Of a DNA stretch of 64,000 nucleotides, positions 20,276 to 30,900 are shown one piece after another. The DNA is from Teratosphaeria epicoccoides. Taxonomy: Eukaryota; Ascomycota; Dothideomycetes; Mycosphaerellales; Teratosphaeriaceae. Position 1 is the stretch's first letter; each line of letters begins with the position of its first letter. The notes beneath the pieces were generated by a model. It was given only the letters and a program-made list of their open reading frames with translations. It searched no databases and was not told the DNA's origin. The stretch spans positions 372,001 to 436,000 of the forward strand of contig JADDMT010000012.1 of the NCBI GenBank assembly GCA_021401465.1, read 5' to 3'. The translations under genes and the position numbers were made by a program.

Positions 20276-20916
20276 TCAATCCCTAACATAAGAAATTTTA
20301 CTCCTCTTCACCGCCTTCCCCTCCTCCTCCTCCTCTTCTTCCTTCTCCGCAACCCTCCTCTTCTTATTCCCACCCCCCGCCTTACTCGCCCCCAATCCCC
20401 CATCGCCCCCCCTCCCTGCCAACGAAGGAGCAAACTGCTCTTTCGGCGTCGGCGCCAACGAAGGCGTATTCGACTCCGAGCCCTCTTGTGCCTACAGAAA
20501 TGCACACCGCAAATCAGCCCACAGCCCCTCCTCAACCACGCACTGATACTCTACCAGCTCACCTTCATCCACCCCACGCTTCCCCTCGAAAACACCCTGT
20601 CCTCCTCTCTCACCCTCCCCTTCAACGGCGCCCTCCTTTCCTCCCCCCTCCCCACCTGCACACCCTTGACCCATCCATCAAATCCCCTGACCATGTTCCC
20701 GCTGTTCGCCGTCTCTTCCAGATAAGCCCCCTCCAGCTTATATATATTGTCCTCAATCGCTGCCAACGCATCGTCGAGTTTGCGCTTCTTTTCGAGTGTT
20801 TGTCGTAATGTCGCACGCAGGGATTCGTAGTACGGGCGACCGGGTTGGTCGGCGGTGCTGGGTTGCGCAGCGGTGGCGGAGGAAGACGATGGCGCGGCGT
20901 TTTCTTTTTCAGCCAT
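20276..20916 (-). CDS. EAF6: EAF6, NuA4/NuA3 acetyltransferase subunit
   Basis: Exons 20563-20916 and 20276-20491 join across a 71-bp intron (GTGAGC, CTGAT, CTGTAG), giving 189 residues. The conserved Eaf6 region runs from about residue 30: YYESLRATLRQTLEKKRKLD, AIEDNIYKLEGAYLEETA, GNMVRGFDGWVKG and EEDRVFSRGS. The second exon encodes a Gly/Lys/Glu-rich tail (NKKRRVAEKEEEEEEEGKAV) likely to be disordered and nuclear. Eaf6 is a small coiled-coil subunit shared by NuA4 and NuA3 histone acetyltransferase complexes. The ATG at 20916 starts MAEKENAAPSSSS, as in other filamentous fungi; the in-frame TTG upstream is not used. Confidence 0.9.
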
Positions 20917-21234
20917 GGTAGAACCTGTCAATGCGTGCGAGTGGGCAGGCTACGAAGGAATATTGAGCGCGATGGACACGAGCTTGGAGGTCGCGGGGCA
21001 CGAGCCGAAGCGGGAAGTAGCGCCCGCGCGGGCCGTTGACATGTGAAAGTGGAACATATGTATGGTTATGCGAGAATTTACCGTCAGAGGATAGCAGCAG
21101 ACACCGTGTAGCTATACAACGCCGAAGCACTCAAACAATGGGCTGTGACGTTATTAAAGACATGTCTGCAGTGTGCCGCTTAGCAGCTTATCAGTATCGT
21201 CCCGCATGATGGGCTACAACTTTGAGGCTGGTGC
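20917..21234. other. Intergenic, no supported gene
   Basis: This is the EAF6 promoter and UTP23 3' flank. No feature was recognised. Confidence 0.45.
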
Positions 21235-22197
21235 TCAGTCATCTCCGTCATGTGTTATTCCTGCTCCGCTCATCTGCACCTCGCCGTCCTTGGGCTTCCG
21301 CTTCCTCTTACGCCTCGGCGCCCCATCCGTCACTCCGTCTACCGCACCACTGCCCACTGCTGCGCCGGCACTCAAAGCCTTTTCTGCAGCCTGCGGATCT
21401 GTCTTTGCAGCTCCCCGTATCACAGACCGTTCATCTTCGACTTGTCGTGCTGCCGGCTTCTCCTTCTTTGATTTCTTCACACTCAATGGATTGGGTCCTT
21501 TGGGTCCCTTCACTTTCCGCTTCTTCTGAGCCTGACCATGCTCGCCTGTCGGCTCTGAAGCCGCCACCGCCTTGGCTGCTCCCTCTTCGCCATCGTTCTC
21601 CCGTTTTCGCTTTGCACCACTGCCTGGCGCCGGTCTCTGCAATTTCAAGCCAGCGCGGATCTTCATCTTCTCGTCGCTCTCGACCACATCCTCCGTTTTG
21701 CCTGCCATGGGTTCCAGGATCATGACACTTCGGTTTATGTATACCAACGGCACACCAGCGACCTGCCTCAACTTCTTCCTCGCCTGCAGATCTTGTGTTG
21801 CAACTATGTATCGATGCCTGTTGTTGCCGCTCCCTTTCGGATCCACCACGCTCATGAGGCAGTCCAGCTCACTCAACGGCTTCTCTAATTCGTGATGACC
21901 ACATCGCCGTCTTTCCGCCGCCTTTGCAACATTGATCAGACTCTCCTTCTCAGCCACCTCCTGCGGCGTCCGAGCTTCGAGATCGTAGAGATGCCGTATG
22001 GAACATTGTGTGATCATCGGCTTGATTTCTCTTTGTTGCAACGTCTTCTCTAGCAGGTTGCCCAAGTTCATCCTACACTTCGCGGCGGTCACGATCAAGT
22101 CGGCCGTGAGGAGGACTTGGTACGGCGAACGAAAGCCGAAGTGCATGGCATATTGCTGCATCAGCTTGCGACATTGCTTCTGCCGTTTGGCGCCCAT
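21235..22197 (-). CDS. UTP23: UTP23, small-subunit processome factor
   Basis: A single exon encodes 320 residues starting MGAKRQKQCRKLMQQYAMHF, the usual Utp23 start. The frame is open further upstream, but that stretch lacks conservation. A PIN-like domain follows (FGFRSPYQVLLTADLIV, KPMITQCSIRHLY, DCLMSVV, NRHRYIVATQDLQARKKLRQ, VPLVYINRSVMILEP). A basic tail has many Lys/Arg clusters (KKRKVKGPKGPNPLSVKKSK, APRRKRKRKPKDG). Utp23 binds the U3/snR30 region of pre-rRNA in the nucleolus and is needed for 18S rRNA formation. The GPNPLSVKK motif is typical of the family. Confidence 0.93.
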   Translation of the reverse strand: MGAKRQKQCRKLMQQYAMHFGFRSPYQVLLTADLIVTAAKCRMNLGNLLEKTLQQREIKPMITQCSIRHLYDLEARTPQEVAEKESLINVAKAAERRRCGHHELEKPLSELDCLMSVVDPKGSGNNRHRYIVATQDLQARKKLRQVAGVPLVYINRSVMILEPMAGKTEDVVESDEKMKIRAGLKLQRPAPGSGAKRKRENDGEEGAAKAVAASEPTGEHGQAQKKRKVKGPKGPNPLSVKKSKKEKPAARQVEDERSVIRGAAKTDPQAAEKALSAGAAVGSGAVDGVTDGAPRRKRKRKPKDGEVQMSGAGITHDGDD

Positions 22198-22553
22198 GGT
22201 GGCAGGGTCTGTTTTTGCGACAGTGAAGTACAACGATGCATCGGAGACAGTCGTGAAATCGATTCCTGGACGGAGGTTTTCAGCAACGGCGCGGCAGGAA
22301 CTGGTCAAAATTTAGCTGAGACTCGGACCGTGCCGCGTGAGCCTGCGGGGTAGATTCGGTCAACACCACTAGTGATTTAGTGAGTCTGGCACGAGTCGCA
22401 TGGGCTGCTTTGTCTGGAACGCATGCTCGAGTGCTTGCGCGGCCTGAATCGAGTCTTCATGTAATCAATATGAGGCATCATTGCCAGGAATGATTGATAT
22501 TCATTAATTGAAAATGGTGTAGCCTCATCCATGCGACGGATGGGTGAGCGACA
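22198..22553. other. Divergent promoter, UTP23 and DUF726 gene
   Basis: Bases between two divergent starts. No distinct motif was recognised, only short ORFs. Confidence 0.4.
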
Positions 22554-25500
22554 ATGGCTGCCACGGCGGATGACGAGTCCAGGAAGACGGCTGAGGAGGA
22601 CGAATTCCAAGAAGCAGCGGAGACACAGGAGGAGGGCGTCAAGTTGCCGGAGCTGAAGCCGGTCAAGACTTATGAGTCTGTACACAGCGAGACCCCAGCG
22701 CCAGATGAGTTCGGTCTGCCCATCAAACCGCCCAGGCGGAGGAATCACTCGGTCGATCAATTGGAGAACCCAGAACTGGCGAAACCGCCACCGTTACCCG
22801 TCGATGCGGAGAAGATTGTGGAGCAGCCAACGGTGGAGAAAGGGGAAGAAGAGCGCGATGAGAGCAAGGAGGATGGCAAGGCCAGCGAGACCCAGACAGA
22901 GCAGGATGCAGCACATCCTTCAAAGACGGGCGCAGAGCCTCAATCTCCCACATCTCCCAAGCCGCCGACGGCTTCAGGCTCACCCGTAGCGCCCCGGAAG
23001 AGCACAGGCGAGGTTACAAGTCTGCACCGACATACTGCACAGAAACCTTCAGTCGGAGAATATTCGCATCAGCAGATAGCGCCCAAGGAAGAAGAGGAAG
23101 CAGAGGACGAGGAAGAGGAGCAATGGCAAGATATGCCGGCGTACACAGAACATCGTACCTTCGATGATTGGGGCAAGGTCGTGGCGAAGGGTTACGACGA
23201 GATAGACGACGACACAGTCGTGTATGGAAACCTTGGTGGAGCAGGAAAAGGCTATACTAGAGTGCAAATGGATGATGACGCGCAGAGCGCCACGAGTATG
23301 GACGAAAATACGGCCTATCTCTTCAAGGACCAGTACGCACGTAATGCCCTAGACCCTGAGGACGACGAGGCCCGCGACCTCGCTACTCAGATGAACACTA
23401 CCAAAGAGCTCTTGACCGAGGCGCAGAAATTCGCCTACATCGGCACCGTGAGGTTAGCTATCAACGTCATGGCGACGGAATTCGACCAGTATGGTAAGAC
23501 AAAGGGTGCAAAGAAGGTCGTCGAGCTGGCGAACGAGGCATTCAAGATGTGGGGCCAGAAGGTCATGCTTGGGTTGTACAGCCACATGGAAATCGAGAGC
23601 CAGGAACAAGTGATGGTGGAGCAGCTGGCAGAGCATGGCGTGGTGGCGAGTGACTTGAGTCCGGCATTGATGGCGAATGCGAGGGTCAAGAATCCGCAGG
23701 CTGAGCAGAACAGCGCGATCGAAAGTGCAAGAGTGAGTGAAGTAGGGTCCGCGAGACCCAGCGTGTGTAGCGCGCGGCCTGGCAGCGACGCGGAGGAGAA
23801 GAGCGCATCGAAGACGAGTCTGGGCGTTCCCGAGCCAGCAAGGACGCCTGGGTCACCCGCGCCTTCTGAATTCGAAGCTCAGCCGCCACCTGCTTATCAA
23901 GATCATACAGCCGATGAGCTGCACATCGAGGATCCATACGAGCTCACAGACAGGTCCATCGATCTGGATATCCGATGGACAGTCCTTTGCGATCTGTTTC
24001 TATTGCTCATAAAAGATGGACAATACGACTCGCGTTCTCGAACGTTACTGGAAAGAGTCGGCGACTCATTATCAGTCCCGTGGCAAGAAATCAGCAGATT
24101 CGAGAAGCGAGTTACAGATGCGCTGGAAATGCAACAGGAAGCCGAGAAAGAGAATTGGAACGAGGATGAGCACATGAAAGCGCGAGAGAAGGCTGCTCGA
24201 CGCAAGCGATTAGTTGTCATGGGGCTTTGTACCGTCGGTGGTGGTCTTGTCATCGGACTATCAGCAGGCGCACTGGCTCCAGTAATCGGTGCAGGCCTAG
24301 CAGCAGGCTTTACAGGTATCGGTGTAGCGGGTACTGGCACCTTCCTTGGTGGTACCGGCGCAGCAGCATTAATCGGCACGACTGGAACACTCATAGGTGG
24401 TCGCATTGGTCTTAAGGGAGCCAACCGACGTACCGGCGCAGTCAAGACTTTCGAATATAAGCCTCTGTATAATAATAAGAGGACGAACCTCATTGTCACC
24501 GTTGCAGGTTGGATGACGGGCAAAGTGGATGACGTTCGACTACCGTTCAGTACTGTCAATGCAGTGATGGGCGACATCTATTCAGTGAACTGGGAGCCAG
24601 AGATGCTGCAGAGCACAGGACAGACGATCCAGATCCTAGGGACCGAAGCTTTGACGCAGACCATTCAGCAGATCTTGGGCGCGACTTTCCTGGCAACGTT
24701 GATGGCTGGGCTGTCCTTACCTATTGTGCTGACAAAATTGGCATACATCGTTGACAATCCGTGGACGGTATCGCTCGCGCGAGCTGATGCGACTGGATTG
24801 ATCTTAGCAGACTCACTCATCGACAGAAATCTGGGGTGCAGACCCGTGACACTCGTGGGCTTCTCATTGGGATCGAGAGTCATCTTTAGCTGCCTCAGAG
24901 AGCTGGCGAGGAGAGGCGCAGTCGGCCTGGTTCAAAATGTCTTCATCTTCGGCTCGCCCGTCGTTGTCAAAGTCGACGAGTGGACCCGCGCGCGCACGAT
25001 GGTGTCCGGCCGCTTCGTCAATGGCTATGCTACCAATGACTGGATCCTAGCATATCTCTTCCGCGCCACTGCCGGAGGCATCATGCGCATTGCAGGTCTT
25101 GCTACTGTAGATGTGCAGGGTATTGAGAACGTCAATGTAACAGAGGATGTGCCAGGACACATGGCGTACAGAGGTATGATGCCGACTCTGTTGCATGAGG
25201 TGGGATGGATGGTGGACAGTGTGGAGTTCAGCGAGATTGAAGACCCCGACCCAGACAATCACGAAAAGAGACAGAGGGAGCTGATCCTCGAAATTGAAGA
25301 AGCGAGAAGGGAGATGGACGAGAAGCCTGAGAAGAAAGGCTGGAAGAGCATGTTCTCGCGCAAGAAGGCAGCGCAGAAGAAGGGCTGGGAGACGTACGAT
25401 GAGCGGCAGACGCAGATATTGGAAGGACAGGACGCACAGGAGAGTGAGAGAGTGGCCGCGGAGCAGAGCAACGTCATGTTCGACGTCGATGCGGTCAGGC

Positions 25501-26015
25501 GAGAGGCATTGAGCTTAGCCATGGAAGGCGGAGCGGACTTGGAGGAGATCAAGGCGCATCTGTCGATTCGTGAGGTGGAGAGCACGCTTCCGGCGCTGAA
25601 GATCGAGTCGCCGAGCGTCGTTTCTGCGCCTCGTGACACCGTTGCCACCGGTGTGCGGGAAGACGTGGCGGTCAACGGCGTCAACGGCAACCACGCCTCT
25701 CATGCTGCAGCGAACGGCACCCACGACTATGATGAGAATGATGACGGCGTGACGATGACTTTCGACTCAGGATCACCTGCACGGACGCGTCCACACCTGC
25801 CGAGTACTCTCTCTGCGGACGGCGTCGTTCAGAACGAGCCGGCGAGCTGGGACGATCTGCCTGCAAGACTCGCACGACCAGAGCTGAAGTCTGTGAGTAC
25901 GAGCCCGGTCGTTGGTGGAGGCAATCGCCAGCAGACTCCTGTCGATGTGGAGCACAACCCATGGGGGAGTCGTGCTGAGAAGGATAGTGAGGAAGTGGAG
26001 ATGAGTTTTGAGTAG
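22554..26015 (+). CDS. DUF726 membrane alpha/beta-hydrolase, Mil1/TMCO4-like
   Basis: This is a single-exon 1153-residue protein. The first 200 residues are acidic and disordered. A helical region (about 260-370) and a linker precede the DUF726 core. That core starts with a Gly/Ala-rich hydrophobic stretch, probably two membrane-dipping helices (about 550-620: VMGLCTVGGGLVIGLSAGAL, APVIGAGLAAGFTG). An alpha/beta-hydrolase follows: LIVTVAGWM, VTLVGFSLGSRVIFSCLREL with the nucleophile elbow GFSLG near residue 770, and FIFGSPVVV. The C-terminal 250 residues are charged. Yeast YFL034W/Mil1 binds AP-1 adaptor, and human TMCO4 shares the fold; a lipase-like or trafficking role at endomembranes is inferred. 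The N-terminal acidic region is longer than in yeast. Confidence 0.85.
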   Translation: MAATADDESRKTAEEDEFQEAAETQEEGVKLPELKPVKTYESVHSETPAPDEFGLPIKPPRRRNHSVDQLENPELAKPPPLPVDAEKIVEQPTVEKGEEERDESKEDGKASETQTEQDAAHPSKTGAEPQSPTSPKPPTASGSPVAPRKSTGEVTSLHRHTAQKPSVGEYSHQQIAPKEEEEAEDEEEEQWQDMPAYTEHRTFDDWGKVVAKGYDEIDDDTVVYGNLGGAGKGYTRVQMDDDAQSATSMDENTAYLFKDQYARNALDPEDDEARDLATQMNTTKELLTEAQKFAYIGTVRLAINVMATEFDQYGKTKGAKKVVELANEAFKMWGQKVMLGLYSHMEIESQEQVMVEQLAEHGVVASDLSPALMANARVKNPQAEQNSAIESARVSEVGSARPSVCSARPGSDAEEKSASKTSLGVPEPARTPGSPAPSEFEAQPPPAYQDHTADELHIEDPYELTDRSIDLDIRWTVLCDLFLLLIKDGQYDSRSRTLLERVGDSLSVPWQEISRFEKRVTDALEMQQEAEKENWNEDEHMKAREKAARRKRLVVMGLCTVGGGLVIGLSAGALAPVIGAGLAAGFTGIGVAGTGTFLGGTGAAALIGTTGTLIGGRIGLKGANRRTGAVKTFEYKPLYNNKRTNLIVTVAGWMTGKVDDVRLPFSTVNAVMGDIYSVNWEPEMLQSTGQTIQILGTEALTQTIQQILGATFLATLMAGLSLPIVLTKLAYIVDNPWTVSLARADATGLILADSLIDRNLGCRPVTLVGFSLGSRVIFSCLRELARRGAVGLVQNVFIFGSPVVVKVDEWTRARTMVSGRFVNGYATNDWILAYLFRATAGGIMRIAGLATVDVQGIENVNVTEDVPGHMAYRGMMPTLLHEVGWMVDSVEFSEIEDPDPDNHEKRQRELILEIEEARREMDEKPEKKGWKSMFSRKKAAQKKGWETYDERQTQILEGQDAQESERVAAEQSNVMFDVDAVRREALSLAMEGGADLEEIKAHLSIREVESTLPALKIESPSVVSAPRDTVATGVREDVAVNGVNGNHASHAAANGTHDYDENDDGVTMTFDSGSPARTRPHLPSTLSADGVVQNEPASWDDLPARLARPELKSVSTSPVVGGGNRQQTPVDVEHNPWGSRAEKDSEEVEMSFE

Positions 26016-26478
26016 ACTTTCGCTTGGCGGTCAGGGTGCACTTTAGCATAGTGTTATGGGATTTCGCACAGTGTGACTGGATTTCGCAGGGTTTTGGAGC
26101 GTTCTCATTTCGATGCATGTCTGGACAGAACACGTTCGCAGGGCGTTGGAGGGCGTGCATTCTTTGGCAATGCTTGGGCTGTGGCAGCATGTTGAAATCG
26201 CACTTGAGTGCGCGTATGGTTCATGAGCGGAACGTTTGGATACCACCTGGCCGGGTCGAGGGCATGGCATGGGCTATCATCTTTAGACCTTTGGGACCAG
26301 AGACGACATGGAGAAGTCAGACATTGTAGTTGTATGGTTAGATGAATGGGCAGAGCAGTCACTCCGCGCCGCAGGAGCGCGGCGAACATCTGAGCGTGGC
26401 CAAGTCCATCGGTGGCTGTGCCTGGGTGTCTCGTTGAAATGGTGCTCCGCACAGCGTGTACAAGCCGAGTGAGAGTCA
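26016..26478. other. Convergent 3' flanks, no supported gene
   Basis: These 463 bp lie between the DUF726 gene and the Dabb gene. Minus-strand ORF sequence here is readthrough past the true Dabb stop. Nothing else was recognised. Confidence 0.5.
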
Positions 26479-27270
26479 TCAGTACTGCAGCTTCGGCTCC
26501 GGCCACTCGCCCTCGGTCTGCTCCACCATCAGCGCGAGTGATTTTCTCGACAATCCCGCACGTCGACGATGACAGCACTGTACTCACCACCACAGTCAAC
26601 ACGCTTCGCTCGCCCGTGCGGTACTTGCCCGTCGTTTCCTGCCCCCCACCGTCAGCACCAGCCCAGAAGCTCCACAGCGCCTGATGGGCCATCACACCTT
26701 CAACGTCTTATGCGCACCGCACTCCTGATCGTAGAAGTCATGATCCTCTCGCGACTTGAAAACGGACTGCGAGGAGACGGTGTAGCCGTCGCTGAGCGGC
26801 GACGAAGCATTGGCGATGCGACGGGAGACATTCGAGACGACGTACGGCTTGCCATCCTGTGCAGGTGAAGGGAGAAGCATGGCCATCAGTCGAAAGCGGA
26901 AGTGAATGTGCCGTGGGTCGAGCATTGCACACGGCCACGGCGTCGGGTGCTCTCGCGCTGGGGGGGGGGGGGGGGGGGGGGGGGGGGATGGACGCATTCT
27001 CACCTTCGTCGCGGTGCCTCTCAAGACCTCGTACGCGCCGAGCACCTTGTCGATGTGCTCCTCCGGCACCTGCACTCGCTTAGCGCATGGCGAGCCCGGA
27101 TGCATGCACCCTGGGGGACTCACCTTGAACAACGTGGTCCTCTTCACATACGAAGTGCCCGCCATTCTGACCATGGCTGCCGAAAATGATCGGGTGCTCG
27201 AGAGCGAGAATGGCGAGAGTCCAGCAGCCTGGACGAGCACAGGTCGCACTGCTGACAGTTGATACGACAT
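26479..27270 (-). CDS. Dabb (stress-response A/B barrel) protein, five exons
   Basis: Exons 27124-27270, 27004-27069, 26698-26856, 26588-26638 and 26479-26517 join in phase 0 at every junction, across introns of 54, 147, 59 and 70 bp with good signals. The 153-residue protein starts MSYQLSAVRPVLVQAAGLSP and FSLSSTRSFSAAM, an acid-free leader that looks mitochondrial. The body has TSYVKRTTLFK-VPEEHIDK, VLGAYEVLRGTATK-DGKPYV, QSVFKSREDHDFYDQEC and LTVV-TEGEWPEPKLQY, as in fungal ferredoxin-like dimeric A/B barrel proteins. A shorter start at MVRMAGTSY (27174) would give a cytosolic form. The biochemical activity is unknown. The second intron contains a 28-nt homopolymer. Confidence 0.82.
26960..26987 (+). 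repeat. Poly-G homopolymer, 28 nt
   Basis: An uninterrupted run of 28 G on the plus strand (C on the transcribed sense of the Dabb gene), inside intron 2 of that gene. It is the longest mononucleotide run seen in the window. Confidence 0.95.
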
Positions 27271-27936
27271 GGTCAATGCAACCCGCTGTCCGCGTCCCTC
27301 CGACGGCTCCTGGATGATGCCAGATCTGTCAGGGACGTAGTCGGCTAACGAGCTGGAAGAATGCGAGGATTATTAATAAGCTTTCCGCCGGCTTGGGCCA
27401 AGATGCAACGGCCACCACACCACCATGATTCAACCGCCAAGCGCAAGCAGAGTCTTCTCAGATCAGGGAGAGATACAGTCGAGATCGGCTCGAACAACGG
27501 AGCTGAACAGAGGAAAAGAGGCTACGGATTCTTCCCGCTTATTCGGACATGCTTCATTCCCATGACCTCGTTACTTGGAAAACATTACCAGCATACCACC
27601 GGGAAGAGGAACGCCAACTTTCTTCGCGCCACAAAAACAAGACATATGTCCCCATAAGCATACACCGCGAAGCTGTCGAGTCGTCTGCCGTAATTCTTTG
27701 TGCAATGCAGGGAGGTAGCACGCGACGAGTGACGGACTCAGACTGGACACCACTTCAGCCTGAGCACAACACTTCGAGCCCAACCATCGCCTCCTATTTC
27801 ATTCCTCTTCATCCTCATCTGCGTCGACGTGATGATTCGTGTCCAAGGCGCTGAGGCCCAAACCAGACACCACTCAAGCCTGAGCACCAGCACCCACCAC
27901 GTTCATCACCACCCTTCCCCTTCGCCTACCCATCAC
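27271..27936. other. Intergenic, no supported gene
   Basis: This is the Dabb promoter and the 3' flank of the DUF3659 gene. Plus-strand ORFs here (up to 100 codons) have no recognisable domain and poor composition. Near 27740-27880 a short phrase (ggacaccac...agcctgagcac) occurs twice, a weak local duplication. Confidence 0.4.
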
Positions 27937-30900
27937 TTACTTGCTCGACCCCAGCAGTCCTCCGACCACCGGCAAACTGCTCACAGCACTCCCTCCCTTC
28001 TTCTTACCCTTATCCTTATCCTTCAGACCGAATGACTCGAGCAACTTGTTGATGCCGAGGCCCCCCAACAGCCCGTTGACCAGTCCACCAAGACCGAGAC
28101 CATTGAGCAGCTGCCCAACCAGTCCCAGCACACCCGCCAACAGCAGACCCACAGCCGCAAGAATCTGGAAGAGCGGCTGCGTCATGAGCGCCCACAGCGG
28201 GTTCAGCTTCTTTTTCGCATGCGGCATGTCGTTGAGCTTCTTCTTCGCATCATCGATCGTCGTTACGACGGTAGTGGTCAACTCCTTCAGCGTCTCCGCC
28301 AATCGGTGCTCCTCTGGCGTCGCCTCCTTGGTGCCCGCGCGACCCTTGGCCTGCGCAGCGATGTGGCCATCGGGATCCAACCCGCGAAGCGAACCATTGC
28401 ATTCCTGCAGGATACGGCCACCCTCCTCAATGAGAGGCTTGACCTTGTTGACCAAGTCCTCCTCATCAAGCTCGTCCTTCGGCGTGCGGTCCGCAGTCTC
28501 CATGTGCTCCTTGATCTGCTTGCAGATGGGCTGCATGCGCTCTAGAGTCTGCGTGCAGATGTTGGCCATCTTCTCAGCGATCTGGCGCTCCTCCTCTCTC
28601 TTGCGGGCCTCCTCGAGCTCCTCCTCGGTTGGGCCCACGTACTCTTCCTCGACAATGTTCTCCAGGAGTGTGACCTCGCCGATCTTGTTGCCCTCGACGT
28701 CAACCACGTTACCGGCATCGTCAATCTCCTGACCGACGCAGTGGCCAAGGTCACCGTCAGTCAGCTTGCCCATCAAGTCGCCGTTCTCGTCGCGCACTTC
28801 ACCCTCCTTGTTGACTCGCTTGCCAGACATCGGGTTGACGCGGCGCTCCTTCTCCTCCGGTTCCCAACGCTCGGCCTTGCCAATGTTATTGCCGTTCTTA
28901 TCAAGAATGTCCCCGTCCTCGTCGACGGTGTGGCCCATCAACTTCTTAATGTCCCCCTCGATGATACGGCCGACAATGTCGCCAGATTGTGTGGTAATAG
29001 TACCATCCTTCTGGATCTGTAGGCCTTCGAAACCGGCAAATGGGCCCTCCTCAGAAGTGTCCTGGCCAAGAGCCAACTCGCAGCGACCAACGACATTGCC
29101 TTCGTTGTCCCAGACCTGTCCCTTGCCATCGACCTTCTTGCCGATCAAGCTTGACACGTCACCCTCGACGACCTTGCCAACGATCTTGCCGTTTCCGTCA
29201 ACTGCCCATCCAGACTTGTTGATTTGGGTACCAGCAAGCGCAGACAAGTCGACCTGCTCTGGCTCTTCCTCTTCGTACGGCTCAGCGTGGCCCTTGACAT
29301 TACCATACTTGTCGATGATGTCTCCATCTTCATCGACAGCAAGGCCAACCAGACGCTTAGCATTGCCCTCGACTATCTGACCAACGACATTGCCATCCTC
29401 GTCCTCCACCCAGCCATCCTTCACCACGCGTAGGCCCTCGAGACCAGCAAACGGTCCCTCAGCCCGGTGCACGCGCTCGTTCTCGGGAATAACCTCGCAG
29501 TGTCCGACGACCTTGCCAGTGTCGTTGTGAATGTCACCGTTCTCATCGCAAGGGCGGCCAGCGAGTTCCTTGACATCACCCTCGACCAGACGACCAAAAG
29601 GAATGCCGTTCTCATCGACGACGTATCCCTGCTTATTCAGCTTCTTGCCATCGAGTATGCTGTTGTCGATGACCTGCTCCTCCTCTTCCGGCAGAAGATC
29701 GGCGTGACCTTTGACGTTGCCATATTTGTCGACGATGTCACCGTCTTCGTCAACTGCAAGACCAATCAGACGCTTAGGGTTGCCCTCCGTAATCTCACCA
29801 ACGACATTGCCATCCTCATCAGCGACTTTGCCGCCTTCGATGACACGAAGACCCTCCAGACCAGCAAAAGGACCCTCAGGCTTGGCCTCGCGCTCCTCAT
29901 CTGGGATGAGCTCGACACGGCCAATGACCTTACCCTTGTCATTCCAGATCTGGCCTTTGTCATCGATCTCCTTGCCAGCAAGGTCCTTAGCCTTGCCCTC
30001 GATCAGGCGCGCCACCGGTATGCCCTCATCGCCAATGACAAGACCAGCCTTGTTGAGCTTCTTGCCTTGCAAGAACGAAAGGTCGACGGGCTCCTCTTCT
30101 GGCGCCTCTTCCTCCTCAGGCTCCCAGCGCTCAGCATGGCCAACCACGGAGCCCTTCTTGTCCAAAACATCCCCGTCCTCGTCGACAGCACGACCGATGA
30201 GCTTCTTCGGGTCGCCCTCAGTAATGTAGCCGACGCGATTGCCTTCTTCATCCTCGACATATCCGTCTTGGACGACACGAAGGCCTTCGAGACCAGCAAA
30301 CGGAGCTTCCTCCTCGGGATCCTCGACTGGTACCGTCTGCGCACGGCCGATAACGTGGCCCTTGTTGTCCCAGAACTGGCCTTCGGCATCGCAAGTGATG
30401 CCTGCCTTGGACAACTTCTTCGCGTCGCCCTCGATGAGCTCACCGACGATGGTGCCATTGGAATCGACGAGCTTGCCGGACTTGTTCACGGTCAAACCCT
30501 CAAGGACGGAGAGAGGTGGGAGCTGGTCGCCTTCCTCCTCCCCTTCCTCCTCCTGCTGTTCCTCTTCTCCTTGCTCTTCCTCTCCCAGCTCCTCGTCTCC
30601 CAGCTCCTCGTCTCCCTGCTCCTCCTCTCCCTGCTCCTCCTCTTCGCCTTCCTCAGGCAGGGTGCGGACGTGGCCGATAACATTGCCCTCCTTGTCCAGG
30701 ACCTCGCCCTTATCATTGACCTTCTTGCCGGCACACTCAGACAGCTCACCATCAACGAGCTCGCCGATTGGCTCGCCATCCTCGTTGAGGATCTGACCTT
30801 TCTTGTTGACCTTGAGTCCCTCAAGGATTTCCAGACCCGGCAGGTCAGGAGTTGGTTGTTCCTCCACAACATTCTCACCGAGCTCTTCCAGCAACTCTTT

